A DNA stretch of 64,000 nt from NCBI GenBank assembly GCA_029962745.1, contig CM057158.1, positions 4,838,815 through 4,902,814 of the forward strand. The letters are read 5' to 3'. This DNA is from Echinometra lucunter (taxonomy: Eukaryota; Echinodermata; Echinoidea; Camarodonta; Echinometridae). Below are positions 35,202 through 46,786 of this stretch, one piece after another; the first letter of the stretch is position 1, and each line of letters opens with the position of its first letter. Under the pieces are notes generated by a model. That model was not told the DNA's origin and searched no databases. It worked only from the letters and a program-made list of their open reading frames with translations. The position numbers and the translations under genes were made by a program.

Positions 35202-38200
35202 CTGTAGACGAGAATAAATAGATATTGGTTAATATTCAATCACTCCACTACTACCTGACAATTTTAATGCAAACAAATTACCTTAGTAATTACCCCCTCC
35301 CCCCCCCCCCCCCAATTTTTCGACATTTTTTTTCAGTATTCGAAATAGTGTATATTGCACAACACAGATAATTGCGCAGTATATGTAGACATAAACAATA
35401 GCTGTAATGAAATCATGGATGTTTTTTAAAAATACCATCATGATTTATAAACAGAACTAAACGAAAATCACGTCGAGTCCCCACATCCTCTTCTTTAAAT
35501 ACCTGAATCACAACTCCTTCCTTCATGCTATCATCCTGGACCTGTGTCTCGACCGTGACTTGCATCTCCTCGTAGCGTGGACGACTGCTTCGCTTCCCTC
35601 TCGTCTTGGGCGTCTTCGCCGCGCTCCTTGACGGGGACGTCGATCCACCTCCTCCTCGTTTCTTCAGAGTCGGAGCCTTGAGTGGGGCTGCCACCATGTG
35701 TCCCTCCGTTGAGATAACACTAACTGGTTCGTCGGGCATCTCATCACCTAGCTCTCGGCGATGTGTCTCTACGTGCTTCCACATGTTTCCGTGGTATGAC
35801 GAGGTCCAGCCGCAGATTTTGCAGGTGTAGGGGCGAACGCGGGCATGCTTGCACATAACATGTTCAGAAATGATCTTGTTAGTTGCACCTGCAAAGGGAG
35901 AGAGAACATTATACGAGAAGAATGTTTTTTGTTTCATTATGTTCACATCAGCCAATATGATCATCGTTTAAGCCGAGTCGCCTGAGTATCAAGCCCTCAA
36001 ACATATTTAACCTGGAAGAAGGTTGAGCATTCGCGTAGACAGGTCCTCATTCCGGGGGGGGGGGGATGATTCCCCATATTTATATACACATATATATTCA
36101 AAATCAAAATTTTCATATTCTAATAAACATTTATTTTCTTCCACTGCATTTGCATGAGTTAACAATATTTTTGTTTTCCACTTGTACAATTTATATATGG
36201 TAACATAAATATCTTACAATATTAATTACAAATATATGCGACCGCTTCAAAAGTGTGTGTGGGGGGGGTGCAAAAACACCATCCCCCCCCCCCCCCCGGC
36301 GATCTACGCCCCTGAGGTGCAGGGTGCCAAATGAGCCGGATTGGGATGCAACCCTCGACACATTAATTGATAGTCAAGTGAACGAGCCGATAAACAACGT
36401 CACCTCCACCACATGATGTCCTAAGTTCTCCTTACCTCTGAAGTCACATTCGGGACATTTCAATGGCTGCAATCCTTCATGAGTGCGGATGTGAAGTAAG
36501 AGGTTATTCTTGGTCTTACTGGCATAAGGGCAGATGTGGCATTTGAACTGTCGGTTCTCCGTATGGATGCGCATGTGGTAGGCCAGACTGGATTTCTTAC
36601 GACCTATGTAGTCGCACTCTGTACAGGCATATGTAGGGAGCGGACGAGCATTGTCGAAGTCCTTGCCATACACCATCAGGCCGTGTTTGGATCGAATGTG
36701 CTCCTGTAGTTCCAAACGTAAAGAAAATGTAATAAGTTAAAACGAAGATAAAAAGAACATCATAAAACAGACTACTGTTCAATTATTTCCTCAATCAAAT
36801 GTTATGCTTGTAGTATCCTCACAAACTTTTTCCTCATACTGTGAACATAGGCGGATCCAGGTTTTGACCAAAGGGGGGGGGGGGGGGGGGGCTTGCTGCC
36901 GAGCGGCACACATGTTTTTAGTTACCACGTCCGAAAATCGGGGGGGGGGGTGTCGTTGACATTGGGCGCAATTATCATTCTAAAGAGGGAGTTTCTTCCT
37001 TTCCTTTTTTTTTAATAGGTAGCGGAGCCTTTGGCGCCATGCAAAAATGGGGGGGGGGGGATTGCACCCCAAGCCCCCCCCCCCCCGGATCCGCCACTGG
37101 TTAAGAAATTCAGTTGGGAGACTGTTTCTAATGAATAACAGAAGTTGAATGTCTCCGCTTCTTCAGAGCTTTCAATAGTGCACTGTGTTATGCAGTTACA
37201 ATCTAGCAGTAGATACAATTGAGGTCAAAATAAAAGAGATGTAACTTACTTTTAAAATGCCATTATCAGCACACGTGTAGTCACAGGCAAAACACTTGAT
37301 CGTCTTCTCCGATTCGGGTGCGTGGTAGCGACGCCAGTGTACCCGGAGATTGTAAGCCGTGGTGGTACAAGTGCCGCACTTATCGCACATGTAGTCCTTG
37401 CTGCCAGAATGGACGAGAAGATGCTTCTTCAGATCATGGAAGCGATTAGTGGAGAAGTGACAATCATCACATCGATGAAGGTGCAGGAGACTCTTGTGAG
37501 ACGAAGCGACGTGCTCTCTCAACTCGGCAGGTTCCTCAGTGCTGAACTCTGTACATTCCGTGCAGCGGAGAACATTACTGATTTCATCCCGGTAATGGAG
37601 GGTTTTGTGATCAAAAACTGCCTGCTCCGATTTGTATTTTCCGCCACATACGTCGCAGAAGAAAGACACATTGTTTATGACTCTCGTAAACGAACGTTTA
37701 CCTTTCTTTTTGTCTTGCTTTCCTTTCTTGTCGAATACTTCACCGGCAGCGATTCTTGCCAGTTTGGCGGCCTTGGTAGATCCAAGAGGACGTCCCCGCT
37801 TCTTAACCCTTGGCGTTGTTGACTCCGATTCTTGTTCAATTTGCTGCAAGGCACTCATCTGTTCGACATGTACGGCATCAGGATGCCCTCCGAGAGACGA
37901 CCCTGCTTCTCCTCCATCACCTTCAGTCTGTCCTCCCTGATTCATCTCCTCCGTCTCTTCAATTTTCACAGCCGCGATGTATTTTTCGTATTTCTCTGTT
38001 TTGAAATCCTTACTCGACAGTTCGTCGTACAATTCAGGACGAAGATGCTTTCTGGTTACATGAATATGAATGGATTTTTTGTCGATTCGTGGGAAGACCA
38101 TGGAACACCCGTCAAGCCCGCAGAGTAACTTGTAAAAGTTCGGCTCGTGCACTTTTCGGTAGTGAACTCGCATATTTGACCAATGTGGGCACAGGAAGTT

Positions 38201-39097
38201 ACACTGGTCGATGGGGCAACGGAACCCTTCAAGATTTGGAGCGTGACACTGAATGTGAACATCAAGTTCAGCCTGGGTGACGTCAAGGGCGCAGCCATCG
38301 AATGGGCAGGGAATGGGCAAGACATGCTTTTCTTGAAACATCATGTACCACTCGTTAACCCTGTCACTGAGAATTTTCTCGATGACCTTGTCAGATAGAG
38401 GTAGTTTGGACACCGAGAGTGGCTTTTTGTAAATCTTTAGCGACTTTGATTGATGATCCTCTTCTTCTTGTGCGTCCTTAACCTGCGATGTACTACCCCG
38501 GGGTCTTCCTCTACGGGAGGTCTTTTCTTTCAGTACTATTGGTGGCATCGTTTGAGCTCTTTTCTTCGGCACGACCTTCCTTTTCTCCTTCTGATCGTAA
38601 TCGTCATCATCCATGACTTCATCATCCTCTAATTCGTATCTCAATATATGCCTTGGTATCGTCTTCCTCCTTCGCCTCATTCCCCGTCCTAGTTCCTGCG
38701 GTTCTTCCTCTTCCTCTTTCACGTCTACCTCCTCTATGTAGTAATAGGGTTGTTTCTTGATGGGTTTCTGGTTTCGCTTCTTCGGAGGACGTCCCCTAGG
38801 TCTGGGCGCTGGTCTCTTCTCTTCCACCTCTTCAGTCATATCTAACTCGTCGTCCTGTTTTTCTTCGGTTGCGTCTTCCGTTCCTTCTTCCTCTGCTTCC
38901 TTTCCCTCATCTGGTGGGGCCGTTTTGGCGTCCGTCGTACTGCTGGTAGTTCGCCTTTCATCTTCTTTTATTGGAGAAACGTAGGCTTCCATGTGATCTG
39001 TCAGGAAATGATTACCGATCTCGCCCTTAGAGGTCGCCGTGAAGTCACATAGCATGCAGCGAAACTGCGAATCGTCGCCCGTCTCTGTTGCACTCAT
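34623..39097 (-). CDS. Zinc-finger gene B: 13 C2H2 fingers, AT-hooks, Q/H-rich tail
   Basis: Exons 39097-37250, 36703-36436, 35888-35503 and 35201-34623 join in phase to about 1026 aa. Finger 1 is at residues 14-35. An acidic/basic linker follows with AT-hooks PRGRPPKKR (100-108) and RRGRPRGS (195-202). Fingers 2-4 span 264-351, a third AT-hook (KRGRPLGS) is at 433-440, and fingers 5-13 span 481-748. The tail has a basic GGGGSTSPSR segment, a Q/H tract and AELVMSMMQAHQ near the end. Finger 9 is split by intron 1 just before its first His and finger 12 by intron 2. Likely a nuclear DNA-binding transcription regulator; orthology to a named vertebrate protein is not claimed. The ATG follows a 5'-UTR acceptor (ttccacag, exon start 39121). 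Confidence 0.93.
35503..35888 (-). CDS. Gene B exon 3 (fingers 12-13 and basic linker)
   Basis: Starts in phase 1 with GT completing Gly, then ATNKIISEHVMCKH. Finger 13 is YTCKICGWTSSYHGNMWKH. Ends EGVVIQ before gtattt, a non-consensus but GT donor supported by the same end point in C. Confidence 0.9.
36436..36703 (-). CDS. Gene B exon 2 (fingers 9-12 part)
   Basis: 268 nt from ctacag|GAGCAC to AGAG|gtaagg. Carries EHIRSKH (end of finger 9), fingers 10 and 11 complete (YACTECDYIG..., FKCHICPYASKTKNN...), and the Cys pair of finger 12. Confidence 0.92.
37250..39097 (-). CDS. Gene B exon 1 (fingers 1-8, first half of 9, AT-hooks)
   Basis: 616 codons uninterrupted. Ends CADNGILK before gtaagt. 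The start MSATETGDD is conserved in A (MSASTDD). Fingers 2-4 have the spacing C-x4-C or C-x4-C-x12-H-type seen in fingers that read a longer loop. Confidence 0.93.
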
Positions 39098-39121
39098 CTT
39101 TCTTGAGCTTCTCGCATCGAC

Positions 39122-42100
39122 CTGTGGAAAATAATAGAAATATGGACTATTGAAATTCTAACTTTAAACTTGACAACCAATTTTCACAAATTGGTTGTCT
39201 ATCCGTGAGTAAAAGTCAACAATCAGTTCCCTTTAGATAATTTTTAAACTAATTTTATTGCCAAGTACATGAAAAAAGGAGGATGACAAAATATCATCAT
39301 ATTAATGTCACTGGAAGCGTTTTATTACCCAAAGAAAGAGATATATTCGTTCCCTTGTAGTCGCTGGAGTCTCTCTCAAATCATTACAGGCTTGCCTAAT
39401 TAATACATGATATTGACTTAGATTTGGGGCCACCATGGAAACGTTGAATCGTCGTATTAATATTATTCTACTTTTCATTTGATCAGATCACAGGTATAAT
39501 GCTGTTAATACATGTAGGTCTGCAATACAAAACACTCTTCCGGGGAAAAAAAAAATCTAAGTATAGGAGTGGGAGCACTTTACAACGGCTAAGGGTCAAT
39601 TATAGGCGTCGGGTATACGATTCAATGAAGGGAACTGATATGTCTTCTGCCCGAGTAATTTTTCCAGTTTCTAATTTGGCGAGGGAAGCAAAGAGTATGA
39701 CTTTTTCCAAAATATAAATGGTCAGGTTCATGAACTCACCCACCACCCCCCCCCCCCTCATCCAAAAGGGTGGTGCTGTTACATTCTGTGCTTTCAAACT
39801 GAAATACTTCTTGATTTTAGCAGAACCACTGAGACTACCATAATAAGTTTGGTATCGAATTAAACTTAAAGCTGTATTAATATGATATTAGTCTGCAAAC
39901 TGTGCAAAGTTTAATAGGTATAGGTAATATATAACTTGAGTTACAGCATTTTAAATTTGGAGGACCAGGGGTGTAACATAAAGAGATACAATCAATGTTA
40001 CGATTAATTGTAACTCTTGAGTACATGGTTTGCCATAGACTTACGATTGATATCAATCGTATGATTGATTGTATTTTTTATGTTACAGGGCCCAGGGGTG
40101 GTGCCGGAAGTGGCGCAATGTGTACAAAGTGAATGGGATAATTCTGTTTTAGAGCATTTCTTTGAACACTCTTGATATTTTTGTCAAAACTTGTCATATG
40201 AATTCCTATTTTTACCAAACAAAGCTAATACACCACCTTTACTTTTTATGATTGAAAAGTGAGTTTGGGTAAGCTTTGGTAGTGTTAAAACTGAAATACT
40301 TGGAATTTTAGGCCAAAATTGGCACTGCCTGTACAAAGTCAGTGACCTAATACGAAATTTGAATTTTTTGATAGTTTTGAGAAAATGTCAATAGTGTGGT
40401 CAAAACTTGCCCTGCAGGGCAATGGAAGCAAAAGTGTAGCCACATGGGGCTACACTTTTTATATAGTCCGCTTTACTATCTTACAATATGACTGAAAACT
40501 AAGCATAGCTGACACGGGTGCTTTAAAGAACACGTAAATACAGTTGCTCATAAAAATGTTTGATATTTTTTGGCAAAACTTTTGGTGATATTTTAGTTAT
40601 TACATGATCATAAAGCAAGGATAACTATCTTGAAAATGTCTGAATGATTACCTGCATGAATACTAGTATAACATACATGTATCTAGTGGCACAGAAAAAG
40701 CTATATGTTGAAAACAATGAAATAATAACTAAGAATCATTCAAATTTCCTTGTTCATGTTAACATAATCTTTTGTCTTACATCTTGTGCCATTTTAGTGC
40801 ACACTGCACATCTATATTTTTTCTTGGAATTTCCCTTCAGGAAATTTGTACTTTTGCCATCATAGGGTTGATACTAAGGAGATATCAGTTTTCAAAGTGA
40901 GAGGTAGTGACAGTACACTATATACTGAAGGTAGAATCACCATGTAACACAAAAGTGAGTGACCTCAAATGCAATTTCGTCACATACTTAACAAAATAAC
41001 AGGGATGAGGGACTACACTTGGAAAAGGGGGTGTATATTAGACAAAGTGTTAAGTTGGAGAAGATATCATTAATAAAAATGAACATCACAATGCCAAATG
41101 TGTGTGATTTTTAACAAAATATGATTGATATTTGGCTAGTTCTTTTATTTTCAATACCTTTCCAAGTTCGAATAAATGAATGAGAATATTCAACCCCCCC
41201 CCCCCTTCAGACAGGATTAGAGACGGGGGGGGGGGGTACTATTAATATATACTGGCCCTTGCAATTAATTTCAACCCACCAAATTGGACACCTGGTTCCC
41301 GTTTCATAAAACTTGTTATCAATAACAAGTTGCAATAACTATTATAAGCTACTGAAATCCTTGCATCTGACTGGCTGAAAGCAAATTTGTCACAGAAATG
41401 TGGCAGTTGTTACTGTTCGCTGCATTTAACGGGAAAGGAGCAGGGCTTTTTGTTTGTTTGCTTGCGCTTGTTTTGCTTGGTGTTTAATGCCAAAAATTAT
41501 TTAGGCTCCCCCCCCCCCCCCAAGAAAAAACAATCAAACACACACACACACACACACACAAAGAACAAAATTAATTTAAAAAAAAAAAATCTTCCACTGT
41601 TTCAGGATAGAATAAACAAAACACATGGTAGGGAGAGTCCCGGGGAAATGATTAAGAAGGGGGAAAAAATAGGGGACAGAATTCGGGACAGAATTATATT
41701 TTCAACAGATAGATGTCAATTGATACTTTCTTTATTTCCTTATTTTCTTTCTTTTCTTTTTTTTTTTTCTTTTGTTTGGAAGCTTCTGTCTGTCTCAGTT
41801 CAGTTCAATCTGCTTGCCTTGACAAATGTTTTGCTATATAATTTTGGCAGCGCTTTGCGCTTTCGCGCTAATCGCGATCGATCGATCATTTTGTCCGAGC
41901 CAGTCTTCATCAAGTCAATACAATTTATTTTTGCCTGGCATCAATTGCAATTAGTATTTTATGAATGATTCTATTTTTCCTGACTGTTTAGTTGTAACTC
42001 TTAATTAGTAGACAACAATTACATTCCCAACTAAAAATGTGTGGCCGTTTAGTGATTTGCTTTTGTCCTTAGTACAAAAAAAAAAAAAAGGTTTTGCGCT

Positions 42101-42369
42101 AGGCATGGTACTAGTATCTTACTGGGCATACATACGAGTACGAGCTGTGAGGCTCGGCATTTTCACGGAGGATATGCTACATAATTGTCTACGCATTGTA
42201 CTATGAACATACACTACGCCTATAGACTCTAATCAAGCCGCCATTTTGAAAGCACGAGAATGAGCCAATAATTCAACATGAATATTTGCTCCTTATAACT
42301 AAACATATAGGATATTGAGAAGTACTATAATTACGATAAACTATCTATTGTTTTCTTCGTATGACTTAC
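39122..42369 (-). other. Gene B 5' intron
   Basis: From the proposed noncoding-exon donor (42369) to the acceptor at 39122. Contains the MITE at 39968-40093, half of a TTTCATAAAAC-type element (about 41299-41400), C/G runs (41191-41237), a CA repeat (41538-41560) and a homopolymer-rich stretch. GCCGCCATTTTG lies at 42237-42248. Confidence 0.6.
39968..40093. mobile_element. Palindromic MITE, GTAACATAAA ends (copy 2)
   Basis: Left end gggtgtaacataaagagata, right end tttttatgttacagggccc. It is the reverse orientation of copy 1 at 22980, with only a few differences. Confidence 0.82.
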
Positions 42370-42500
42370 CAGGTTGAAATGAGCTGCAAATCTGCAAAAT
42401 ATGATAAAGTTTTAGGTCGTTATCTTCCAGCTTCAGATACAATATAGACTACGTAAACATGCGTTTAGCCTCGTCGCAGACGCGATATCGCGTACACGCA
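42370..42500 (-). promoter_or_regulatory. Proposed noncoding exon 1 and promoter of gene B
   Basis: Donor TCAACCTG|gtaagtcata at 42370. Upstream lies a CpG-bearing palindrome acgcgatatcgcgt (42480-42493). The layout resembles that upstream of C. No TATA box is assigned. Confidence 0.4.
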
Positions 42501-42605
42501 TTTGTTGTTTTATAGTACTTTTGTGTGTGCGAGTCCAATACTTACGGAAGGGTGCGTGCGTCGCGTCGCTGCGCTGCCAAACGTACTCATTGTACACATG
42601 CACAG

Positions 42606-42635
42606 TTTTTCTCGAGGTCTCGAGCTCGAGAAAAA
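42606..42635. repeat. Hairpin built on three CTCGAG sites
   Basis: Arms tttttctcgag (42606-42616) and ctcgagaaaaa (42625-42635) flank gtctcgag. Confidence 0.9.
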
Positions 42636-45600
42636 TATAATAGTAATACCAGGGAAATCCTGGTAATTAATTACTCACCTTTGACACGTTTGTGCAGCAG
42701 GTTACTAGTAAACAAATAGCACTTTGAAAACTTTTGATCTCGAGAGACGACCGGCGATATGCAATTATGATTTTTTTCTTTTCTTTAAAAAAAAAAATGA
42801 AAAAAAAAGAGAGGAAATTTCAGGATGGACTGAAAAAGGAATTCGATTACTATATAGGCTTGACTCAAGTTGAGTCCACGATATCCTTATCAATTTTCCC
42901 TTTCCTGGCGTCTTTAGACGGACAGTGCTCCAGATCAGACCGATGACATGATAGGCATCATGATCACCACCACCATATAGTCATCATCGTAAATAATATC
43001 ATCACTGATATTAATAATTTTCTCCTTTTCCCACATGTTAAAGAACGAGGCCCAGGTTAACATAAACCCAGTGACGACTTTGATCTGGGCTGGAAAAAAA
43101 ATGTATATATCTATACATATATGTGACCGGGATATATACCTTTTGCCTTCACTGACAGTATAGTGGCTGTATATTTCTTATCCGTCTTTACATATACAGT
43201 ATATGCTTTGTATGTATAGCACAGCGTTTGCCTGTGCTGCTATATATAGGCGGGGGATGGCGTGTATAAAATTATGATACCCCCACTTTTCAAAGAAGAA
43301 ATAATATTACAAGAGAGGTGAAAAAGATACAACAGGAATGAAAATAAAGGAAAAACCTAGAAGCGCTCGCTCGCTTTGTTTGCTCGCCGCTTTGTCAGTA
43401 TTATCTTAACCAATGTCGGTTATATCAATATTCTTAAGAAAGGAAATAGATTTGCATCTTGTCTTTTTCTACTCATAAATTGTTAGTTAGGCCTATATAG
43501 CTGCAAGGATTCGAGCGGCAAGTTGACCTAAAATAAATGAACTTTCAGGAGAAAACGGCCGCATAGCCTCCATAGGCCTATTTCCTACACCCTCTGTGAG
43601 AACCCAAGATGCCAATAAATAGCCTATCATTGTATTGTACGTTACTAAAACATGAGAAGGGAGTAACAATACACTAGAACCTGGTCTCAGTATTTTTGTT
43701 TTTGTTTTTTGTTTTTTCATTTTCAGCCGAATTGCCAGGGCTGTAGCCCTAGTCCCACCCCTTCCCTGGCTCCTGCGGCCTCTGTGATGAAAAAGTAAAC
43801 TAATTCTATAAGAGAAGTAGCTAGGCCTACTGATACTTCCATGCATCTCCCTTAAAGCAAAGCATCCACAAGCTGCAATTAGGTGGTATAAAACGGAGGG
43901 CTCAATAGATATAGGCATATCAGGTGGAAATGCGGTTGGGTCAATTATTAAACCTGTAAGCTATTGATGGTGTATTGACGTTGCTGCATACACTGCATTG
44001 TTCCAAAACTAGCGGGTCCGGATGAAAAAGGTATTAGACGTACTGCAATAGACGGATCTATTTGGCAAGGAACCCACTGAGGTAGCTCAGAAAACAAACA
44101 AACAAACAAACAAAAACAAAAACGTAGGTTCACCACGCACGTAGTAGTCTCAATAAGACTGTGTCCTGCAGTTAGTCAGGACTAATAAGTCAGGGGCTGC
44201 GAAGTGGGGGGGGGGGGGGGGGGCTGACACCCAGACAGGCAGAGTCCAGAGGCTGTAGGGCCCCTGGCGGGGGTTCAGGGGCGGAGCCCCCTGCAGCCCT
44301 TGGGTTTATACAGTTTTGAAAGCCTATGCAATGAGCAGTTTACAATTCAGATAATTTTTTTTTTGTAATAGCTTTTTTAAAGCCAAAATTGTGGGGGGCT
44401 GCAGCCCCCAGGTCCCGGTTCCGCAGCCCTAGTAAGTTGTCATAAAACCATCACCAAATCCAAAATATTTAATGTACATGTACAATAACACACAATGAAA
44501 ATTCATTTGTAAAAGCTTTTATTAGGATCTAATGAGAAGGCTGTATTTGAATATACATATCGCTAACACATGTGCCAGTCGAATATAGATCTTTTTGTCG
44601 GGGGGGGGGGGGGGGGGGGGAGCTGATGCAGTTTCTCCAAATACGATGTTTTTCTTGTTTGTTTTTTTTCGGGTGTTTGTGAAATAATTCATAGTATAAC
44701 ATTTTACAATTGTTTGTTTTTGTTTTGTTTTACGGTTCCCAACAAAAATCTAAAATTCCCCGAACTCTGCATAAAATATAGTGGTAAGTACACTGTAACA
44801 GTATCAACACTGCATTCTCTCTCCCCACCCCCCCCCCCCCCCCCCCCCCCCGTGGGAATCATTACTCGATATCACATAATCACGTTGCATTGTCCAATCT
44901 ACAGGGCATTGGAATAATGATAAACACAAGCTTTATATTCACTTTTAAGACGAAATAAAAACAAACAATGAACTTTAAAACAAAAAAAGTATATGAAATC
45001 TCATGCTTCATGCGCTATGTAGAATAAATTTTCCTTTTCTTTCACACGAAATGAAAAATATGTAGTGCATGTTTGTTATTTTCTCGAAAAGAATCAATAA
45101 ATCAATAAAATATAGGATAAAGAGAACAATTCTATAGGTAAGGTTGAAAGCGAATTATGGAATGCGAAGCCCTGGAAGAATATAATTCATTGGTTGAATG
45201 GTTACATGTACATTTTTTTATAACAAATAATATTTCTTAGAGCAAATACAGGTGTAAGTATTCAACAATGCTTCATATTCATGCAAACATGAGAACGCGT
45301 GGAAAAAAAAAAGCTATACAATAGAAAGAAGGGCATTTTCTACACCCGCTCGACTTCACTCACTCAACTCTCTTCGAACATCGTATTCTCACGTCAGAAA
45401 TTATATCAACGAACAATGTTCTTTCTTGGAGAGGTTTAAAGGTATAATTCATATTTCATGACTCATTTCTAAATGGACCTTTGTATTTCTCATACACTGT
45501 ACTTGTTGACAAACGTCAGTATTGAATAATTTTACAAAGTTTCGCTCAAATTACAAGCCCTAATGTGTGTTTTGATTAGTCTCAGCACATGCCTTGTAAT

Positions 45601-45847
45601 TATGGGCTATGAACTGGTAAGATCGCAGCCTGGTAAGGAAATTAACTGAGTACTGTAAAGGTTATTAATGATAATACTTCAGCTATTTCACAATTCCGGA
45701 ACCTTTTGGGTGAAATTTTTAATATTCTCAAAATGAATGATCGGTTACAGAGCGTTACTGAAAAACGAAACAGGTCCAGTTGATTTTAATAGTTTCAAGA
45801 ATGATCTAAACAGAGTTATTGAGAAAACATTATCTTTGACATAATGA

Positions 45848-45900
45848 ACTTGCTGGAGTTACATCATACTCATCACCAACTCGGCATCGTTAGGGATCTA
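45848..45900 (-). repeat. Second remnant of the gene C C-terminus
   Basis: Minus strand reads IPNDAELVMSMM followed by a stop, matching the terminal IPHDAELVMSMM of gene C. The upstream part is missing where the MITE at 45912 begins. Confidence 0.82.
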
Positions 45901-45911
45901 GAGAAAGACAA

Positions 45912-46072
45912 GGGCCCCATTTCATAAAAAAGTTGTTATGATAGCAACTCTTGCTGGAATGGCAACTTTCATTATAAAAGCCAATCAGGAAGCAGAATTC
46001 TCACTGTTGCCATGGTAGTTACCATTCCAGCAGGAGTTGCTATCATAGCAAATTTTTTATGAAACAGGGCCC
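45912..46072. mobile_element. MITE with TTTCATAAAAAA inverted ends
   Basis: Left gggccccatttcataaaaaa, right ttttttatgaaacagggccc; the arms also share agttgctatcata-type sequence. Same family as 59631-59790. It sits between the two gene C tail remnants. Confidence 0.82.
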
Positions 46073-46139
46073 AGATCAGTGATCAAACTCAGGTTGTTGT
46101 GAGATTTTCACCATCAACAGGTGAGCAGTGAGCTATTGA

Positions 46140-46260
46140 TAAACGTTAGGTTGTTGAACACGATGGACTGCTGAATCTGCATCATGCTCATCACCAATTC
46201 AGCATCTTGAGGGATCATGGAAGCGAGCAGATAATGGACAACGTCTCTGGTCCTCCGAAT
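46140..46260 (-). repeat. First remnant of the gene C C-terminus
   Basis: Minus strand reads DVVHYLLASMIPQDAELVMS and MMQIQQSIVFNNLT, against NVVHNLVASMIPHDAELVMS and MMQIQQ in gene C exon 4b. It lies just downstream of the stop. Confidence 0.85.
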
Positions 46261-46288
46261 GTTTCACAATCAGTGAAAGAGTACAGCA

Positions 46289-46786
46289 TTATTGGGAAAC
46301 GTTAGGTTGCTGAACATGATGGGCTTGCTGAACCTGTGGCACTTGCTGAATCTGCATCATACTCATCACCAACTCGGCATCATGAGGGATCATGGAAGCG
46401 ACCAGATTATGGACCACATTCTGGTCCTCGGATTGCGGCGTGTCATGGACAATCTGCTCCACAATCGCCGTCGGCACTTGCTCTGCAGCGCTGGTGGTGG
46501 GTATCCCCGCGTGCATAGCTGCCTGTTGGATGCTGCTCTCACCACCACCATGTGGTTGCTGTTGCTGCTGCTGTTGCTGTTGTTGTTGCTGATGATGATG
46601 CGGCTGTGGCAACTGGCTGTGGTGAATGGCGTGGTAATGGTGATCGCTGGTGATGACTTCAGTAATGTCCCCGCTGCTTGTAATGATCTGCTGTGAGACA
46701 TTCGGCACTGTGTATTCAATGATTTCCTGTTGGTTCATTCCGTTGCTGGCGTCAACATGGATGGAAGTTGGTATGGAATCATCAAG
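46289..46786 (-). CDS. Gene C exon 4b (Q/H-rich C-terminus)
   Basis: Starts LDDSIPTSIHVDASNG after ctctgcag. Contains QQIITSSGDITEV, a His/Gln tract, IVEQIVHDT and the terminal AELVMSMM motif, ending at TAA after PNVSQ. Confidence 0.9.
   Translation of the reverse strand, partial: LDDSIPTSIHVDASNGMNQQEIIEYTVPNVSQQIITSSGDITEVITSDHHYHAIHHSQLPQPHHHQQQQQQQQQQQQPHGGGESSIQQAAMHAGIPTTSAAEQVPTAIVEQIVHDTPQSEDQNVVHNLVASMIPHDAELVMSMMQIQQVPQVQQAHHVQQPNVSQ

Larger units (their letters stand above)
35202..37249 (-). other. Introns 1-3 of gene B (between coding exons)
   Basis: Intron 1 (36704-37249) holds dense G and C runs (36873-36892, 36939-36949, 37048-37086). Intron 2 (35889-36435) holds G and C runs (36055-36065, 36259-36297). 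Intron 3 (35202-35502) has a C-run (35297-35313). Nothing else recognised. Confidence 0.85.
42501..46130. other. Intergenic DNA between B promoter and gene C 3' end
   Basis: No supported gene. Contains the CTCGAG hairpin (42606-42635), a CGCTCGCTCGC motif (43366), AAAC repeat (44095-44125), long G and C runs (44206-44223, 44600-44621, 44827-44851), a diverged C-terminal duplicate (45848-45900) and a MITE (45912-46072). Confidence 0.7.

Noticed and set aside
37322..38398. Plus-strand open frames opposite gene B exon 1
   Set aside because: Antisense shadows of an intact 616-codon zinc-finger exon. The same applies at 25198-25437, 34632-35066, 46292-46696, 50410-51520 and 61503-61802.
42237..42248. 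YY1-type site as the gene B transcription start
   Set aside because: It lies downstream of the proposed donor, inside the intron, so it cannot mark the start of this exon; kept only as a recurring motif.
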